From the NCBI GenBank assembly GCA_020433835.1, contig JAGRBY010000060.1, forward strand, positions 1 through 20,005: a stretch of 20,005 bases of DNA, in the 5' to 3' direction. Below the pieces are notes generated by a model. It worked only from the letters and a program-made list of their open reading frames with translations, made no database searches and had not been told where the DNA came from. Both the position numbers and the translations under genes were made by a program. This document shows, piece by piece, positions 7,995 to 14,928 of this stretch (position 1 is the stretch's first letter; the number at the start of each line of letters is the position of its first letter). The DNA comes from Anaerolineae bacterium (GTDB taxonomy: Bacteria > Chloroflexota > Anaerolineae > 4572-78 > J111).

Positions 7995-8047
7995 ACAATT
8001 GCTACAATAAGAACTTCATAATTAGAATACTTCATTAACTCCCCTGT

Positions 8048-8094
8048 ACAGCTCCCACACAATTTGTGCTTCGTGTGGGAGCTGTTTGTTTTCC
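8048..8094 (+). terminator. Rho-independent terminator of the YceI-like gene
   Basis: ACAGCTCCCACAC (8048-8060) pairs perfectly with GTGTGGGAGCTGT (8073-8085), a 13-bp GC-rich stem with a 12-nt loop, followed by the T-rich TTGTTTTCC. It lies about 55 bp after the stop codon. Confidence 0.88.
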
Positions 8095-8207
8095 TCTCGC
8101 TATCTGCCCATGTTACGCTTATGAACTTGCTATTTTTGGCTTGATCATTTATCAATAAAATACCGGCATACCTTTCAACCGAGTATCCCAAAAAATGGAG
8201 AGTGACC

Positions 8208-9020
8208 GTGAATTACCATCAGCAATTGGTAAATGGTCATACCGTTCACTACTATCAGCACGGTCAGGGCCAGGAAAATGTGGTGCTGATTCACGGTTGG
8301 TTGAACTATAACGGCCTTTGGCACCAAACAATGGAGGAACTTTCTTCTGTTGGTCGGTGCTATGCGCTTGACTTGCCCGGTTTTGGCGATTCTGGTGAGC
8401 CTCAGGCTGCAGAAGATTATTCGATGCCTGGTTATGCCCGGCTGGTTGAGGCGTTTTGTCGGCAGCTTGAGCTTCAGCCGGTCACCCTTATCGGGCATTC
8501 GATGGGCGGGATGATCAGTTTGCTGGTCGCACTCAAGGCTCCAGATTTGGTGAAACGGCTCATCTTAGCCGATGCCGTTGTTACCGGCCACTTAGGGCCG
8601 CCGCTGAATCTACTCGATATGTTCGGCAAAACCCTCTACAGTTGGGGGTTTGGTATGACAAAGCAGGTCGCCCCAATATTTAAAGCGTCAGTTGGTGTTT
8701 TTTACTATAGCGATCATAATTATGAGTGGGAAACCGTGCGGCACAAGGCCTTACAGCATGCCACAACCTATCAAGTGGGCAGTTTGGCAGCGATAACCCA
8801 ACTCGATCTAACGCCGCAACTGGAGCAAATCGAGATACCTACCCTGGTTATTTCCGGCGAACACGACCGAACTGTACCGGTTGAGCAAGCGGAGCTTTTA
8901 AGCCGTCAGTTGCCTCAGGCCCAGTTGGCGCTTATTCCTGAAGCCGCGCACGTACCTATGGAAGAACAACCCGAGTTGTTCAATCGGCTTGTTTTGAGCT
9001 TTATAAAACAAACGGATTAA
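8208..9020 (+). CDS. Alpha/beta hydrolase (AB-hydrolase 1 fold)
   Basis: This 270-aa protein shows the full alpha/beta hydrolase pattern: the oxyanion region VLIHGWLNYNGLW (about 27-39), DLPGFGDSG, the nucleophile elbow GHSMGG (Ser about 98), the acid in SGEHDRTVP (Asp about 220) and the catalytic His in PEAAHVPMEEQP (about 248). No signal peptide is seen. The GTG at 8208 is preferred over the in-frame GTG at 8202: GGAG ends at 8200, leaving 7 nt to 8208 but only 1 nt to 8202. The family covers esterases, haloalkane dehalogenases, epoxide hydrolases and C-C hydrolases; the acidic residue position and lack of a Trp after the nucleophile favour an esterase-like or C-C hydrolase enzyme, but this is weak. 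It is separated from the kinase by about 100 bp without a visible terminator. Confidence 0.88.
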   Translation: MNYHQQLVNGHTVHYYQHGQGQENVVLIHGWLNYNGLWHQTMEELSSVGRCYALDLPGFGDSGEPQAAEDYSMPGYARLVEAFCRQLELQPVTLIGHSMGGMISLLVALKAPDLVKRLILADAVVTGHLGPPLNLLDMFGKTLYSWGFGMTKQVAPIFKASVGVFYYSDHNYEWETVRHKALQHATTYQVGSLAAITQLDLTPQLEQIEIPTLVISGEHDRTVPVEQAELLSRQLPQAQLALIPEAAHVPMEEQPELFNRLVLSFIKQTD

Positions 9021-9119
9021 GTTTACACCCGACCCCCACTTTTCCATCCTGATCATAAAGTACCTCAACCCACAACATCCTTGTAAACTTGTGTGTCAAC
9101 GCTAAGGACAATAGTAACG

Positions 9120-10871
9120 ATGTTGCAGGGACCTCTCGGCGAAATTTTGACCTTTGTCAGTTCGAACCGAATAGAGATACAGTTCCCGCCCGACCAATAC
9201 CCGGCCAAGTATCATCGCCTTGAAATACGAGACGCGCATGATAATGTTTTTGGCAAGGTTACAGTTTGGAAAAACTGGGATAGTGGTACTGTCTGGCAAA
9301 GTTATCCCCAGGGCTGGGTGCGCTGTTGGGGTCGGGTCGCCGCGCTGCAAGCAAAATTAAAAGAGGCTCAGGTTGATACCGTTAAAGTGATCGATACCGG
9401 CGAAATCAGTTGGAAAGCCCGTTCTTTCGATCAAGCCCTTGCTTTTCAAACGCGTTTGCTGCAAGCTTGGGGTATTCCCCGCTCTGATGTGTCAACCCGC
9501 AAAGTCTTTCCGCCGCTCGAAGATCCGCGCTTGATGAAACTTTTAGACGGGATTATGGACAGCGTTGTCAACCGGCTGGGCTATCGCGGCGCGATGTTGG
9601 CTACCTATGAAATCGATAAAGACGGCAGCGGTGAACTCCCGTTGCGCATATTTAAGGTTCAGGACGGCATCGAATGGATGATGGAGTGGGGCCAGGAAAT
9701 TATGGGAACCAGTGTGTTAGGCTACACGCTCTCCCTCAATGACGAACCCGATCATATCGGCGTTAAGGCCATTCGCAAAGCGTTACAGGGTGAAGCGAAA
9801 GCCTACGCCATTACCCGCAGTTTGTTTGATTTGTGGGGCTATTTTTTACCCAAAGATAGATTTTTTGTCTCGCTGATGCAGCCGATGTTGGGTATGGTGA
9901 CGATGATTAACATTCCGCTGATTGCCATCGATGAGTACGGCAAGCCGGAATTGATCGGTAATATGTATGCCGGCCATGGCAAATTACGTTTTTCAGAGCA
10001 AGACATTGCCACCTTTGAAGCCTTTGTGGCGCAAGCTTCGTTATCGATCCAAAACGCTCGACTCCACCGCATCGCTGAAGCGCGGGCCGAGGAGATTGAG
10101 CGGCTGCTGCACATTACGGAAACCAGTCTGGCCGAAACCAAACAGTTGGCCGAAGAAAACGCGCGTCTGGCCGATGCGGCAGAGAAGCGAGCCATCGAAG
10201 CCGAAACCGTGGCCCAACTGGCCGATTTCGGATCAAAGATGACGCACCGCATGGTCAACGAGATTGGTTTGGTGCGGCTTAGAATGCAGCGGCTTATCAG
10301 TCGAGCCAAAAAAGAGAAGCAAAGCAATCTGGCCGATCTGGAAAAAACGTACGCCAATATTGAAACAGCACTGGGCCTGATCGAAGAAATGAAGCGCCCG
10401 TTTCGAATAGTGGAGATAATACCCACCGAAATCAACGAGGCCATTGGCGAAGCGCTGAGCGAGTTGCGCATACCCAAGCATATCACCTTTACGCTGGAAC
10501 CGGAACTGCAAACCCTGCCCAAAGTGCAAGCCGATCAAAACCTGTCGGAAGTCTTTCGGGTGCTCATCAAAAACGCCTACGAAGCCATGGGCAGCGAAAA
10601 AGGCCAAATTACCGTCACCGGGCGGCAGGTTAGCCCTGCTTGTATCGAACTGTGGGTTATCGATACCGGCCCCGGCATCCCTCCCGAAGTGCAAAACCGC
10701 CTGTTTAAGCTCTTTTACACCACCAAAGAGGCCAAAGGCGGCGAGGGTACCGGCCTGGGGCTGTGGTGGGTGCGCACTTATTTGCATCGTTTGGGCGGCA
10801 AGATAGAGGTTGATAGCGCGAACGGTCGAGGAGCGACGTTTAAAGTAACCCTGCCTGTAGGCACGGATTAA
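9120..10871 (+). CDS. Soluble GAF-domain sensor histidine kinase
   Basis: This is a cytoplasmic kinase with no membrane segment. The first ~120 residues are a beta-rich domain I do not recognise (HRLEIRDAHDNVFGKVTVWKNW). A GAF-like domain spans about 135-320, ending DIATFEAFVAQASLSIQNARL, and leads into a coiled coil (about 322-372). The H-box is DFGSKMTHRMVNEIG, with His about 376 the likely phospho-acceptor; it has HR..N rather than the usual HE/HD. The ATPase domain shows the N box VLIKNAYEAM (Asn about 485), DTGPGIP (525-531), the F box LFKLFYTTKEA and GTGLGLWWV (553-561). The ATG at 9120 has AAGGA 11 nt upstream and gives 583 aa; the GTG at 9093 has none. The regulator follows 13 nt after the stop, so it is the natural partner. 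Confidence 0.87.
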   Translation: MLQGPLGEILTFVSSNRIEIQFPPDQYPAKYHRLEIRDAHDNVFGKVTVWKNWDSGTVWQSYPQGWVRCWGRVAALQAKLKEAQVDTVKVIDTGEISWKARSFDQALAFQTRLLQAWGIPRSDVSTRKVFPPLEDPRLMKLLDGIMDSVVNRLGYRGAMLATYEIDKDGSGELPLRIFKVQDGIEWMMEWGQEIMGTSVLGYTLSLNDEPDHIGVKAIRKALQGEAKAYAITRSLFDLWGYFLPKDRFFVSLMQPMLGMVTMINIPLIAIDEYGKPELIGNMYAGHGKLRFSEQDIATFEAFVAQASLSIQNARLHRIAEARAEEIERLLHITETSLAETKQLAEENARLADAAEKRAIEAETVAQLADFGSKMTHRMVNEIGLVRLRMQRLISRAKKEKQSNLADLEKTYANIETALGLIEEMKRPFRIVEIIPTEINEAIGEALSELRIPKHITFTLEPELQTLPKVQADQNLSEVFRVLIKNAYEAMGSEKGQITVTGRQVSPACIELWVIDTGPGIPPEVQNRLFKLFYTTKEAKGGEGTGLGLWWVRTYLHRLGGKIEVDSANGRGATFKVTLPVGTD

Positions 10872-10884
10872 GGAGGTGCAAACC

Positions 10885-12033
10885 TTGGAACGCAGAATAT
10901 TGATTGTAGAAGATAACACCGGCTGGCAAGAGGAACTGAAGTATCTGTGTGGCAATGTGCTGGATGCAATTCATGCCGATGAGACGTTAAAAGATCTCTA
11001 TCTCGATGCCCTGATGGCCTACAACAAAGAAACCGCCATCCATGTTGTGGGCGATCTCGAATCGGCCAAGGCCTATATCGAGCAGGAAGCCAAGACTCGC
11101 CCAAGTAGTGCAGCGCCCCCGGCCCATAGCTATTTTGATCTGGTGACGGTCGATATCAACCTCACCGACGACACGCTGGACAGCAGCACCGAAGGCTGGG
11201 ATTTTTTGACCTTTCTCAAAGAGAAATTAGGCGAGGCCAACGTGGTTGTTGTTAGCGGCGAAAAGTCGCCGGGGTTGGTCATTGAAGGTTTGCAAAAGTA
11301 TGGCGCGATGAGTTACGTCTGGAAAAGCCAATTTGAAGACAGTGCCTTTGAGCGCGAGGTCAAGGCCATTGTTCTTTACAACGATGCCATCAAACTGCTC
11401 GATACCTGGCAATGGCACAATGCCAAACGGGCGTTGACCCTGTGGAAAATGCTGCGCCAAATTGAGTTCGATAACCCGCCGGTCTACCGGCTTAACGCGG
11501 ACGATATCTTTGCCAAGCGGGTTGATAGCGTAACCCACATCCCCAACGCCAACTGGTCTCATAAAATGCTGGGGCTGCTGCTCGATCAATCGAATTGGGC
11601 CTTGATGAGCCTGACCATCAAAGGGCTGGAGGATTTCTCATCGGTGCTGCGCGGCAGCCAGCACGCCGACCAGGTTCGGCGCTTTATGGCCCAAATTTTA
11701 GAAAGCACGCTGCTGGAGTTGGGCAACGAGACCGACTTTGCCGGTCATGTCGACGGCCAATTTATTGTCATTTCCACGCCGGATCGCATCGAGACGCTGT
11801 GGCAGAATATCGAAGAGAAATTTACCCGGCAAATCGGCATATTTTACGATCTGCAAGACAACGAGCGGGGCTATGCCGTGCTGAACGTTGAGGGCCGCGA
11901 GCAAAAAATCCCCTTGATGCGCGTTGTGCGCAGCCAGGTCACAGCTGCCGACGGCCCGTTTTTCAGCATCGAAACCATTACCGAACTGGCCGCCGAACGT
12001 AAACAAAACAGCAACAATAAATCACATATCTAG
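10885..12033 (+). CDS. Response regulator with expanded receiver and degenerate GGDEF-like output domain
   Basis: The N-terminal receiver starts RRILIVEDN. Its phospho-acceptor is probably Asp90 (LVTVDINL), with Ser124 (VVSGE) and Lys147 (YVWKSQ) as the switch residues. Asp lies about 35 residues later than usual because of insertions around beta-2 and before beta-3. Residues about 230-370 have the order of a GGDEF domain: MSLTIKGLEDFSSVL for the metal-binding strand, a helix FMAQILESTLLEL, then GHVDGQFIVIS where an active enzyme has RYGGDEFxxI. The signature and metal ligands are lost, so diguanylate cyclase activity is not expected. The start TTG at 10885 is chosen because AGGAGG (10871-10876) lies 8 nt upstream; the in-frame GTG at 10876 overlaps that SD. 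It is in an operon with the kinase. The GGDEF relationship is a fold-level inference. Confidence 0.8.
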   Translation: MERRILIVEDNTGWQEELKYLCGNVLDAIHADETLKDLYLDALMAYNKETAIHVVGDLESAKAYIEQEAKTRPSSAAPPAHSYFDLVTVDINLTDDTLDSSTEGWDFLTFLKEKLGEANVVVVSGEKSPGLVIEGLQKYGAMSYVWKSQFEDSAFEREVKAIVLYNDAIKLLDTWQWHNAKRALTLWKMLRQIEFDNPPVYRLNADDIFAKRVDSVTHIPNANWSHKMLGLLLDQSNWALMSLTIKGLEDFSSVLRGSQHADQVRRFMAQILESTLLELGNETDFAGHVDGQFIVISTPDRIETLWQNIEEKFTRQIGIFYDLQDNERGYAVLNVEGREQKIPLMRVVRSQVTAADGPFFSIETITELAAERKQNSNNKSHI

Positions 12034-12084
12034 GAAGCGCGGTTGAACGTCGTTTCCGGGTTTGTAGCAAGGCTTTACGTTTCT

Positions 12085-12101
12085 TTGGCCCGTGTGGCCA
12101 A
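12085..12101. repeat. Small hairpin before the TIR-receiver gene
   Basis: TTGGCC (12085-12090) and GGCCAA (12096-12101) flank a 5-nt loop in the 98-bp gap between the regulator and the TIR gene. It could attenuate or process the transcript; no T-tract follows. Confidence 0.3.
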
Positions 12102-12131
12102 GTATGAATGAACTACGAAGGACAAACCGTT

Positions 12132-13064
12132 ATGTCTCAACCCATCATCTTCATCTCCTACAGCCGCGAAGATGAAGCCGAAAAGGAGCGGCTGTTGACC
12201 CACCTGGGCGGCTTACAGCGCCAGGGACTTATCAAAGCCTGGAGCGATGATAACATTCTGGCCGGCGCTGACTGGCAGTCGACCATCAACCAGACTATTT
12301 ACCAGGCCAAAATTGCTCTGCTGCTGATTTCCGCCAACTTTCTCGATTCGACCACAATTATCGAACAAGAGCTGCCCCTGCTGTTGGAACGCCACAAAAA
12401 CCAAGAGTTAATTATCTACCCCATTATCATTCGGGCTTGTGCCTGGGAAGCCATCCCCTGGCTGGCGGCTTTAAGTGTTCGACCCCGCACCCACCGCCCG
12501 GTTTGGGGTGACGGGGGCGTTCATGTCGATGAAGATTTGGCCGCTATCGCCCAGGAAGTGGCGGCTATTGTCCAGCATCTCACACTTCCAACTTGGCCGC
12601 AGCCGGCCCCGTATCCGCCTGTGCCTATCCCGCCAACGCCCGTTGTGCCGGAACCACTGCCCCTGATGACCGGCAAAATTTTGGTGGTTGAAGATAAAAA
12701 AGATTGGCGCGACATTCTTGAAGAGTGTTTGGTGGAGGAAGGGTTTGAGGTTGATACCGTCAGCAGCAGTCAGGAGGCTAAAGCGAAGCTGAAAACAGGC
12801 GGCTATCTTGTAGCCACCATCGACATGAACCTCAACGAGGCCGACTCGGTGCGCGAGGGACAATCTTTACTGCGTCATATTCAGCGCAACTACCACAACA
12901 TTCAGTGCATTGTTGTTAGCGGCGAGCAACTGACCAACAAAGAAATTCGCAATCTTTTTCGTGAGTATCAGGTCTACGACTTTATGGGCAAAGGCACCGA
13001 TTTTGACTATGTGGAGTTTGTCGAGATGGTCGCCCAGGCCCTTGAAGAAGCGAGAAAGTTGTAA
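12132..13064 (+). CDS. TIR domain - receiver domain fusion protein
   Basis: Residues 1-140 form a bacterial TIR domain: IIFISYSREDEAEKERLLTHL, GLIKAWSDDNILAGADW, KIALLLISANFLDS, and the segment IIEQELP, where Glu78 or Glu80 sits at the position of the NADase catalytic glutamate. A proline-rich linker (about 143-168) follows. Residues about 171-308 are a receiver domain with KILVVEDKKDW, the phospho-acceptor Asp221 (ATIDMNL), Ser243 (VVSGE) and Lys267 (FMGKGTD). ATG 12132 is preferred because AAGGA ends 9 nt upstream; ATG 12108 would add eight residues without an SD. TIR domains either assemble signalling complexes or cleave NAD+. The fusion suggests that phosphorylation by a kinase, probably the one upstream, controls TIR assembly or activity. 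Catalysis is unproven. Confidence 0.87.
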   Translation: MSQPIIFISYSREDEAEKERLLTHLGGLQRQGLIKAWSDDNILAGADWQSTINQTIYQAKIALLLISANFLDSTTIIEQELPLLLERHKNQELIIYPIIIRACAWEAIPWLAALSVRPRTHRPVWGDGGVHVDEDLAAIAQEVAAIVQHLTLPTWPQPAPYPPVPIPPTPVVPEPLPLMTGKILVVEDKKDWRDILEECLVEEGFEVDTVSSSQEAKAKLKTGGYLVATIDMNLNEADSVREGQSLLRHIQRNYHNIQCIVVSGEQLTNKEIRNLFREYQVYDFMGKGTDFDYVEFVEMVAQALEEARKL

Positions 13065-13083
13065 GAAGTAGGCCGAAAACTCT

Positions 13084-14145
13084 ATGCGTATTCCGGGAAG
13101 CCTGCTCACAACGCTAATAACCCAATCGTCCGGTCGGCAGCACACCCAGCCGGTGGCCGGACTGCGATTTAATCTTCTCGCGGCGGCCATTTCTGTGTGG
13201 GCGGTGTTTGGTGTCTACCTGGATGGCTGGGCGCATTATCATATCCCCGACCTGGATAGTTTCTATACCTGGTGGCACGCCGTGCTCTATTCCGGTGTTT
13301 CTATTGGCGGTATTATTCTGACCATCATTGGCCTTAGAAATTATGGACGCGGCCTGCCTCTGGCCCAAACGCTGCCTCGGGGTTACGGGCTTACGTATGT
13401 GGGTATTGGGCTGTTTGCCTGTGGCGGTGTGGGTGATATGCTATGGCACACGCTCTTTGGTATTGAGATTGGCATCGAGGCGCTGCTTAGCCCGACCCAT
13501 TTAATGTTAGCGGTTGGCGGGGTGCTGGCCGTCAGCGGCCCACTGCAAGCGGCCAAAAAGAGCCGGCTCGATGCCCTGCCGACGTTGGCTCAGATACCCA
13601 TTGTGATTTCTGTAAGCTGCACGCTGTCGATTGTGTCCTACATTACCGCCTTTGCCCATCCCCTGGTTTACCCCTGGGCCGGTCTCGATCACCGCCCCGA
13701 CGCCATCTGGTTTGGTCAGGCGTTGGGCATCGCCGCTATTGTGCTGCAATCGGCGATATTAATGACCATTCTGCTGCCGGTGGTAGCCCGCTGGCGGCTG
13801 ATGCCGGGCAGCTTCACCATGATTTTAACGCTCAATGCCATAGCGCTTAGCGTTATTCAGTACACCTTTGCGCTGATCAGCGTGGCCGTGCTGGCCGGGT
13901 TGTTGTGCGATCTGCTGTATGGGCAGCTTAAACCGTTCACCGGCGAGGCTGTCGCTTTTCAGATATTTGCCTTCGCTGTCCCGACATTATTTTATAGTGT
14001 TTACTTTTTGGTTTTGCTTCTAACCGAGGGCCTGTGGTGGTCGCCCCATCTGTTTTGTGGGGCCAGCTTCATGGCCGGTCTCGTCGGCTGGCTCATCAGC
14101 CGTTTGATGATTGCGCCCCTCACGGTTCACCATCGTGGGTCGTAA
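13084..14145 (+). CDS. Polytopic membrane protein of unknown function with histidine motifs
   Basis: This 353-aa protein has about nine membrane helices (near 27-47, 63-83, 102-122, 135-153, 166-190, 212-236, 242-270, 285-305 and 318-340). Histidines cluster at membrane edges: GWAHYH (51, 53), WWHAVLYSG (65), GDMLWHTLFGIE (Asp118, His122, Glu128) and SPTHLML (139). This spacing resembles a metal or haem site inside a helical bundle and is the type of conserved pattern seen in unnamed actinobacterial and chloroflexal membrane proteins; the resemblance is from memory. The start ATG at 13084 lies 19 nt after the TIR-receiver stop, with only a weak SD (AGTAGG), so it is probably cotranscribed with the signalling genes. 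Its function is unknown. Confidence 0.78.
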   Translation: MRIPGSLLTTLITQSSGRQHTQPVAGLRFNLLAAAISVWAVFGVYLDGWAHYHIPDLDSFYTWWHAVLYSGVSIGGIILTIIGLRNYGRGLPLAQTLPRGYGLTYVGIGLFACGGVGDMLWHTLFGIEIGIEALLSPTHLMLAVGGVLAVSGPLQAAKKSRLDALPTLAQIPIVISVSCTLSIVSYITAFAHPLVYPWAGLDHRPDAIWFGQALGIAAIVLQSAILMTILLPVVARWRLMPGSFTMILTLNAIALSVIQYTFALISVAVLAGLLCDLLYGQLKPFTGEAVAFQIFAFAVPTLFYSVYFLVLLLTEGLWWSPHLFCGASFMAGLVGWLISRLMIAPLTVHHRGS

Positions 14146-14160
14146 CCGTTCCATTTCGAT

Positions 14161-14454
14161 TAACGAAACCGGAGTCGTCTCTAAAGAATCCGGCTTCGGC
14201 TGTAACGAAACCAGAGTCGTCCGCAAAGAATCTGGCTCTGGCTGTAACGAAACCCAAGTCGTCAAAAAAGAATCCGGCTTTGGCTATAACAAAAACAGGG
14301 TTACCTCTTAGGAATCCGACTTTGGCTATAACAAAAACCGAGTCGTCAAAAAAGAATCCGGCTTTGGCTATAACAAAAACAGGGTTGCCTCTCAGGAATC
14401 CGGCTTTGGCTATAACAAAAACCGAGTCATCAAAAAAGAATCCGGCTTTGGCTA
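14161..14454. repeat. Seven tandem 42-bp repeats with an alternating A/B pattern
   Basis: Units start at 14161, 14203, 14245, 14287, 14329, 14371 and 14413, each exactly 42 bp. Each unit has TAACRAAA at its start, an (A)GAATCC core and GGCTTTGGCTA or a variant at its end. From the third unit two versions alternate: one with ACCGAGTCGTCAAAAAAG, the other with ACAGGGTTGCCTCTCAGG, making an 84-bp higher-order period. The array begins 15 bp after the membrane-protein stop. Because 42 is a multiple of 3, both strands stay open through it, but the predicted peptides are simple 14-residue repeats and are not credible genes. The period is also four turns of B-DNA. Confidence 0.9.
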
Positions 14455-14500
14455 TAACAAAAGCGGAGAAAAAGAATCGCGACTCCACTTTTGTTATAGC
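14451..14500. repeat. 18-bp hairpin unit (type II 42-bp repeat)
   Basis: Arms 14451-14468 and 14483-14500 (GCTATAACAAAAGCGGAG against CTCCACTTTTGTTATAGC) pair with one mismatch around a 14-nt loop. The 42-bp unit 14453-14494 keeps the phase and the AAAAGAATC core of the upstream array but ends in an inverted version of its own beginning, turning the direct repeat into a hairpin. Confidence 0.75.
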
Positions 14501-14576
14501 TTCATTGGAGAGTATTTGAAAAAATCACCAAACGTTATAACTTTCGTTGGAAAAATGGGATTGCATGGCGTTTGGC
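14495..14576. repeat. 82-bp spacer repeat, copy 1
   Basis: This segment (TATAGCTTCATTGG ... GCATGGCGTTTGGC) recurs at 14703-14785 with clear similarity, sharing TTTGAAAAAATCA, CTTTC.TTGGAAAA and GCATGGC. Each copy directly follows a type II unit, so the larger repeat is a type II unit plus spacer. Confidence 0.7.
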
Positions 14577-14702
14577 TATAACAAAAGCGGGGAAGGAGAA
14601 TCGTGACTCCCCTTTGGCTATAGCCAAAGGGGGAAAAAAGAATCGCGACTCTACTTTTGTTATAGCTAAAGGGGGAAAAAAGAATCGTGACTCCACTTTT
14701 GT
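14577..14702. repeat. Three tandem type II 42-bp repeats containing a 24-nt perfect palindrome
   Basis: Units start at 14577, 14619 and 14661 and again have a 42-bp period, with GAATCGYGACTCY at the centre. The junction of the first two gives a perfect 24-nt palindrome at 14609-14632 (half-site CCCCTTTGGCTA). The third ends in CTCCACTTTTGT like the unit at 14453. Each can fold into a hairpin with its neighbour. Confidence 0.75.
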
Positions 14703-14785
14703 TATAGCTTCGTTGGGAACTGTTTGAAAAAATCAGCGAATGGTAAAGCTTTCATTGGAAAATTTGGCAGCATGGCCGTTTTGGC
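14703..14785. repeat. 82-bp spacer repeat, copy 2
   Basis: Second copy of the segment at 14495-14576, here 83 bp and more diverged. It ends the repeat district; 14786-14853 shows nothing recognisable. Confidence 0.65.
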
Positions 14786-14853
14786 GGCTTTAGAAACCTT
14801 TAGGGTTCACCGATAACCACAGATGGTCACAGAAACTATCAAGGCTGGTTGCT

Positions 14854-14879
14854 GTAGGACAAACTTAAGTTTGTCCTAC
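14854..14879. repeat. 26-nt perfect palindrome, copy 1
   Basis: The half-site GTAGGACAAACTT is followed directly by its reverse complement. A second copy with one changed base is at 18316-18341, about 3.5 kb away. Both are intergenic and lie downstream of minus-strand genes (the lipase-fold protein and the M42 peptidase), so they may be 3'-end structures or members of a dispersed palindrome family. Confidence 0.85.
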
Positions 14880-14928
14880 GGTAATTTTTATTGTCGGTGT
14901 CGTCTCAACTAAGACTGTCAGACCCCTC

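Noticed and set aside
8141..8155. TTGAT-N5-ATCAA and TAAAAT upstream of the hydrolase as promoter/operator
   Set aside because: No -35 at acceptable spacing, and the inverted repeat is only 5 bp per arm.
9019..9090. AAGTTTACA ... TGTAAACTT inverted repeat between the hydrolase and the kinase
   Set aside because: Arms are only 9 bp and 54 nt apart, AT-rich, with no associated structure. Chance is likely.
9839..10522. 227-residue antisense frame in the kinase gene
   Set aside because: Serine/arginine-rich low-quality sequence opposite a well-supported GAF/coiled-coil/kinase region.
14161..14454. CRISPR-like array (regular repeats with variable parts)
   Set aside because: The variable parts are only about 17 nt, alternate between two sequences instead of being unique, and the units are contiguous at exactly 42 bp. 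No cas gene is in the window.
14120..14488. Minus-strand frame through the same repeats (FVIAKAGFFFDDS repeats)
   Set aside because: Same reason: openness follows from the repeat length. It overlaps the end of a real gene and has no initiation signal.
14034..14519. Plus-strand frame through the 42-bp repeats (14-residue repeats such as TKTESSKKNPALAI)
   Set aside because: It begins inside the membrane-protein gene in another frame and stays open only because 42 is divisible by 3. It has no SD and the product is simple repeat.
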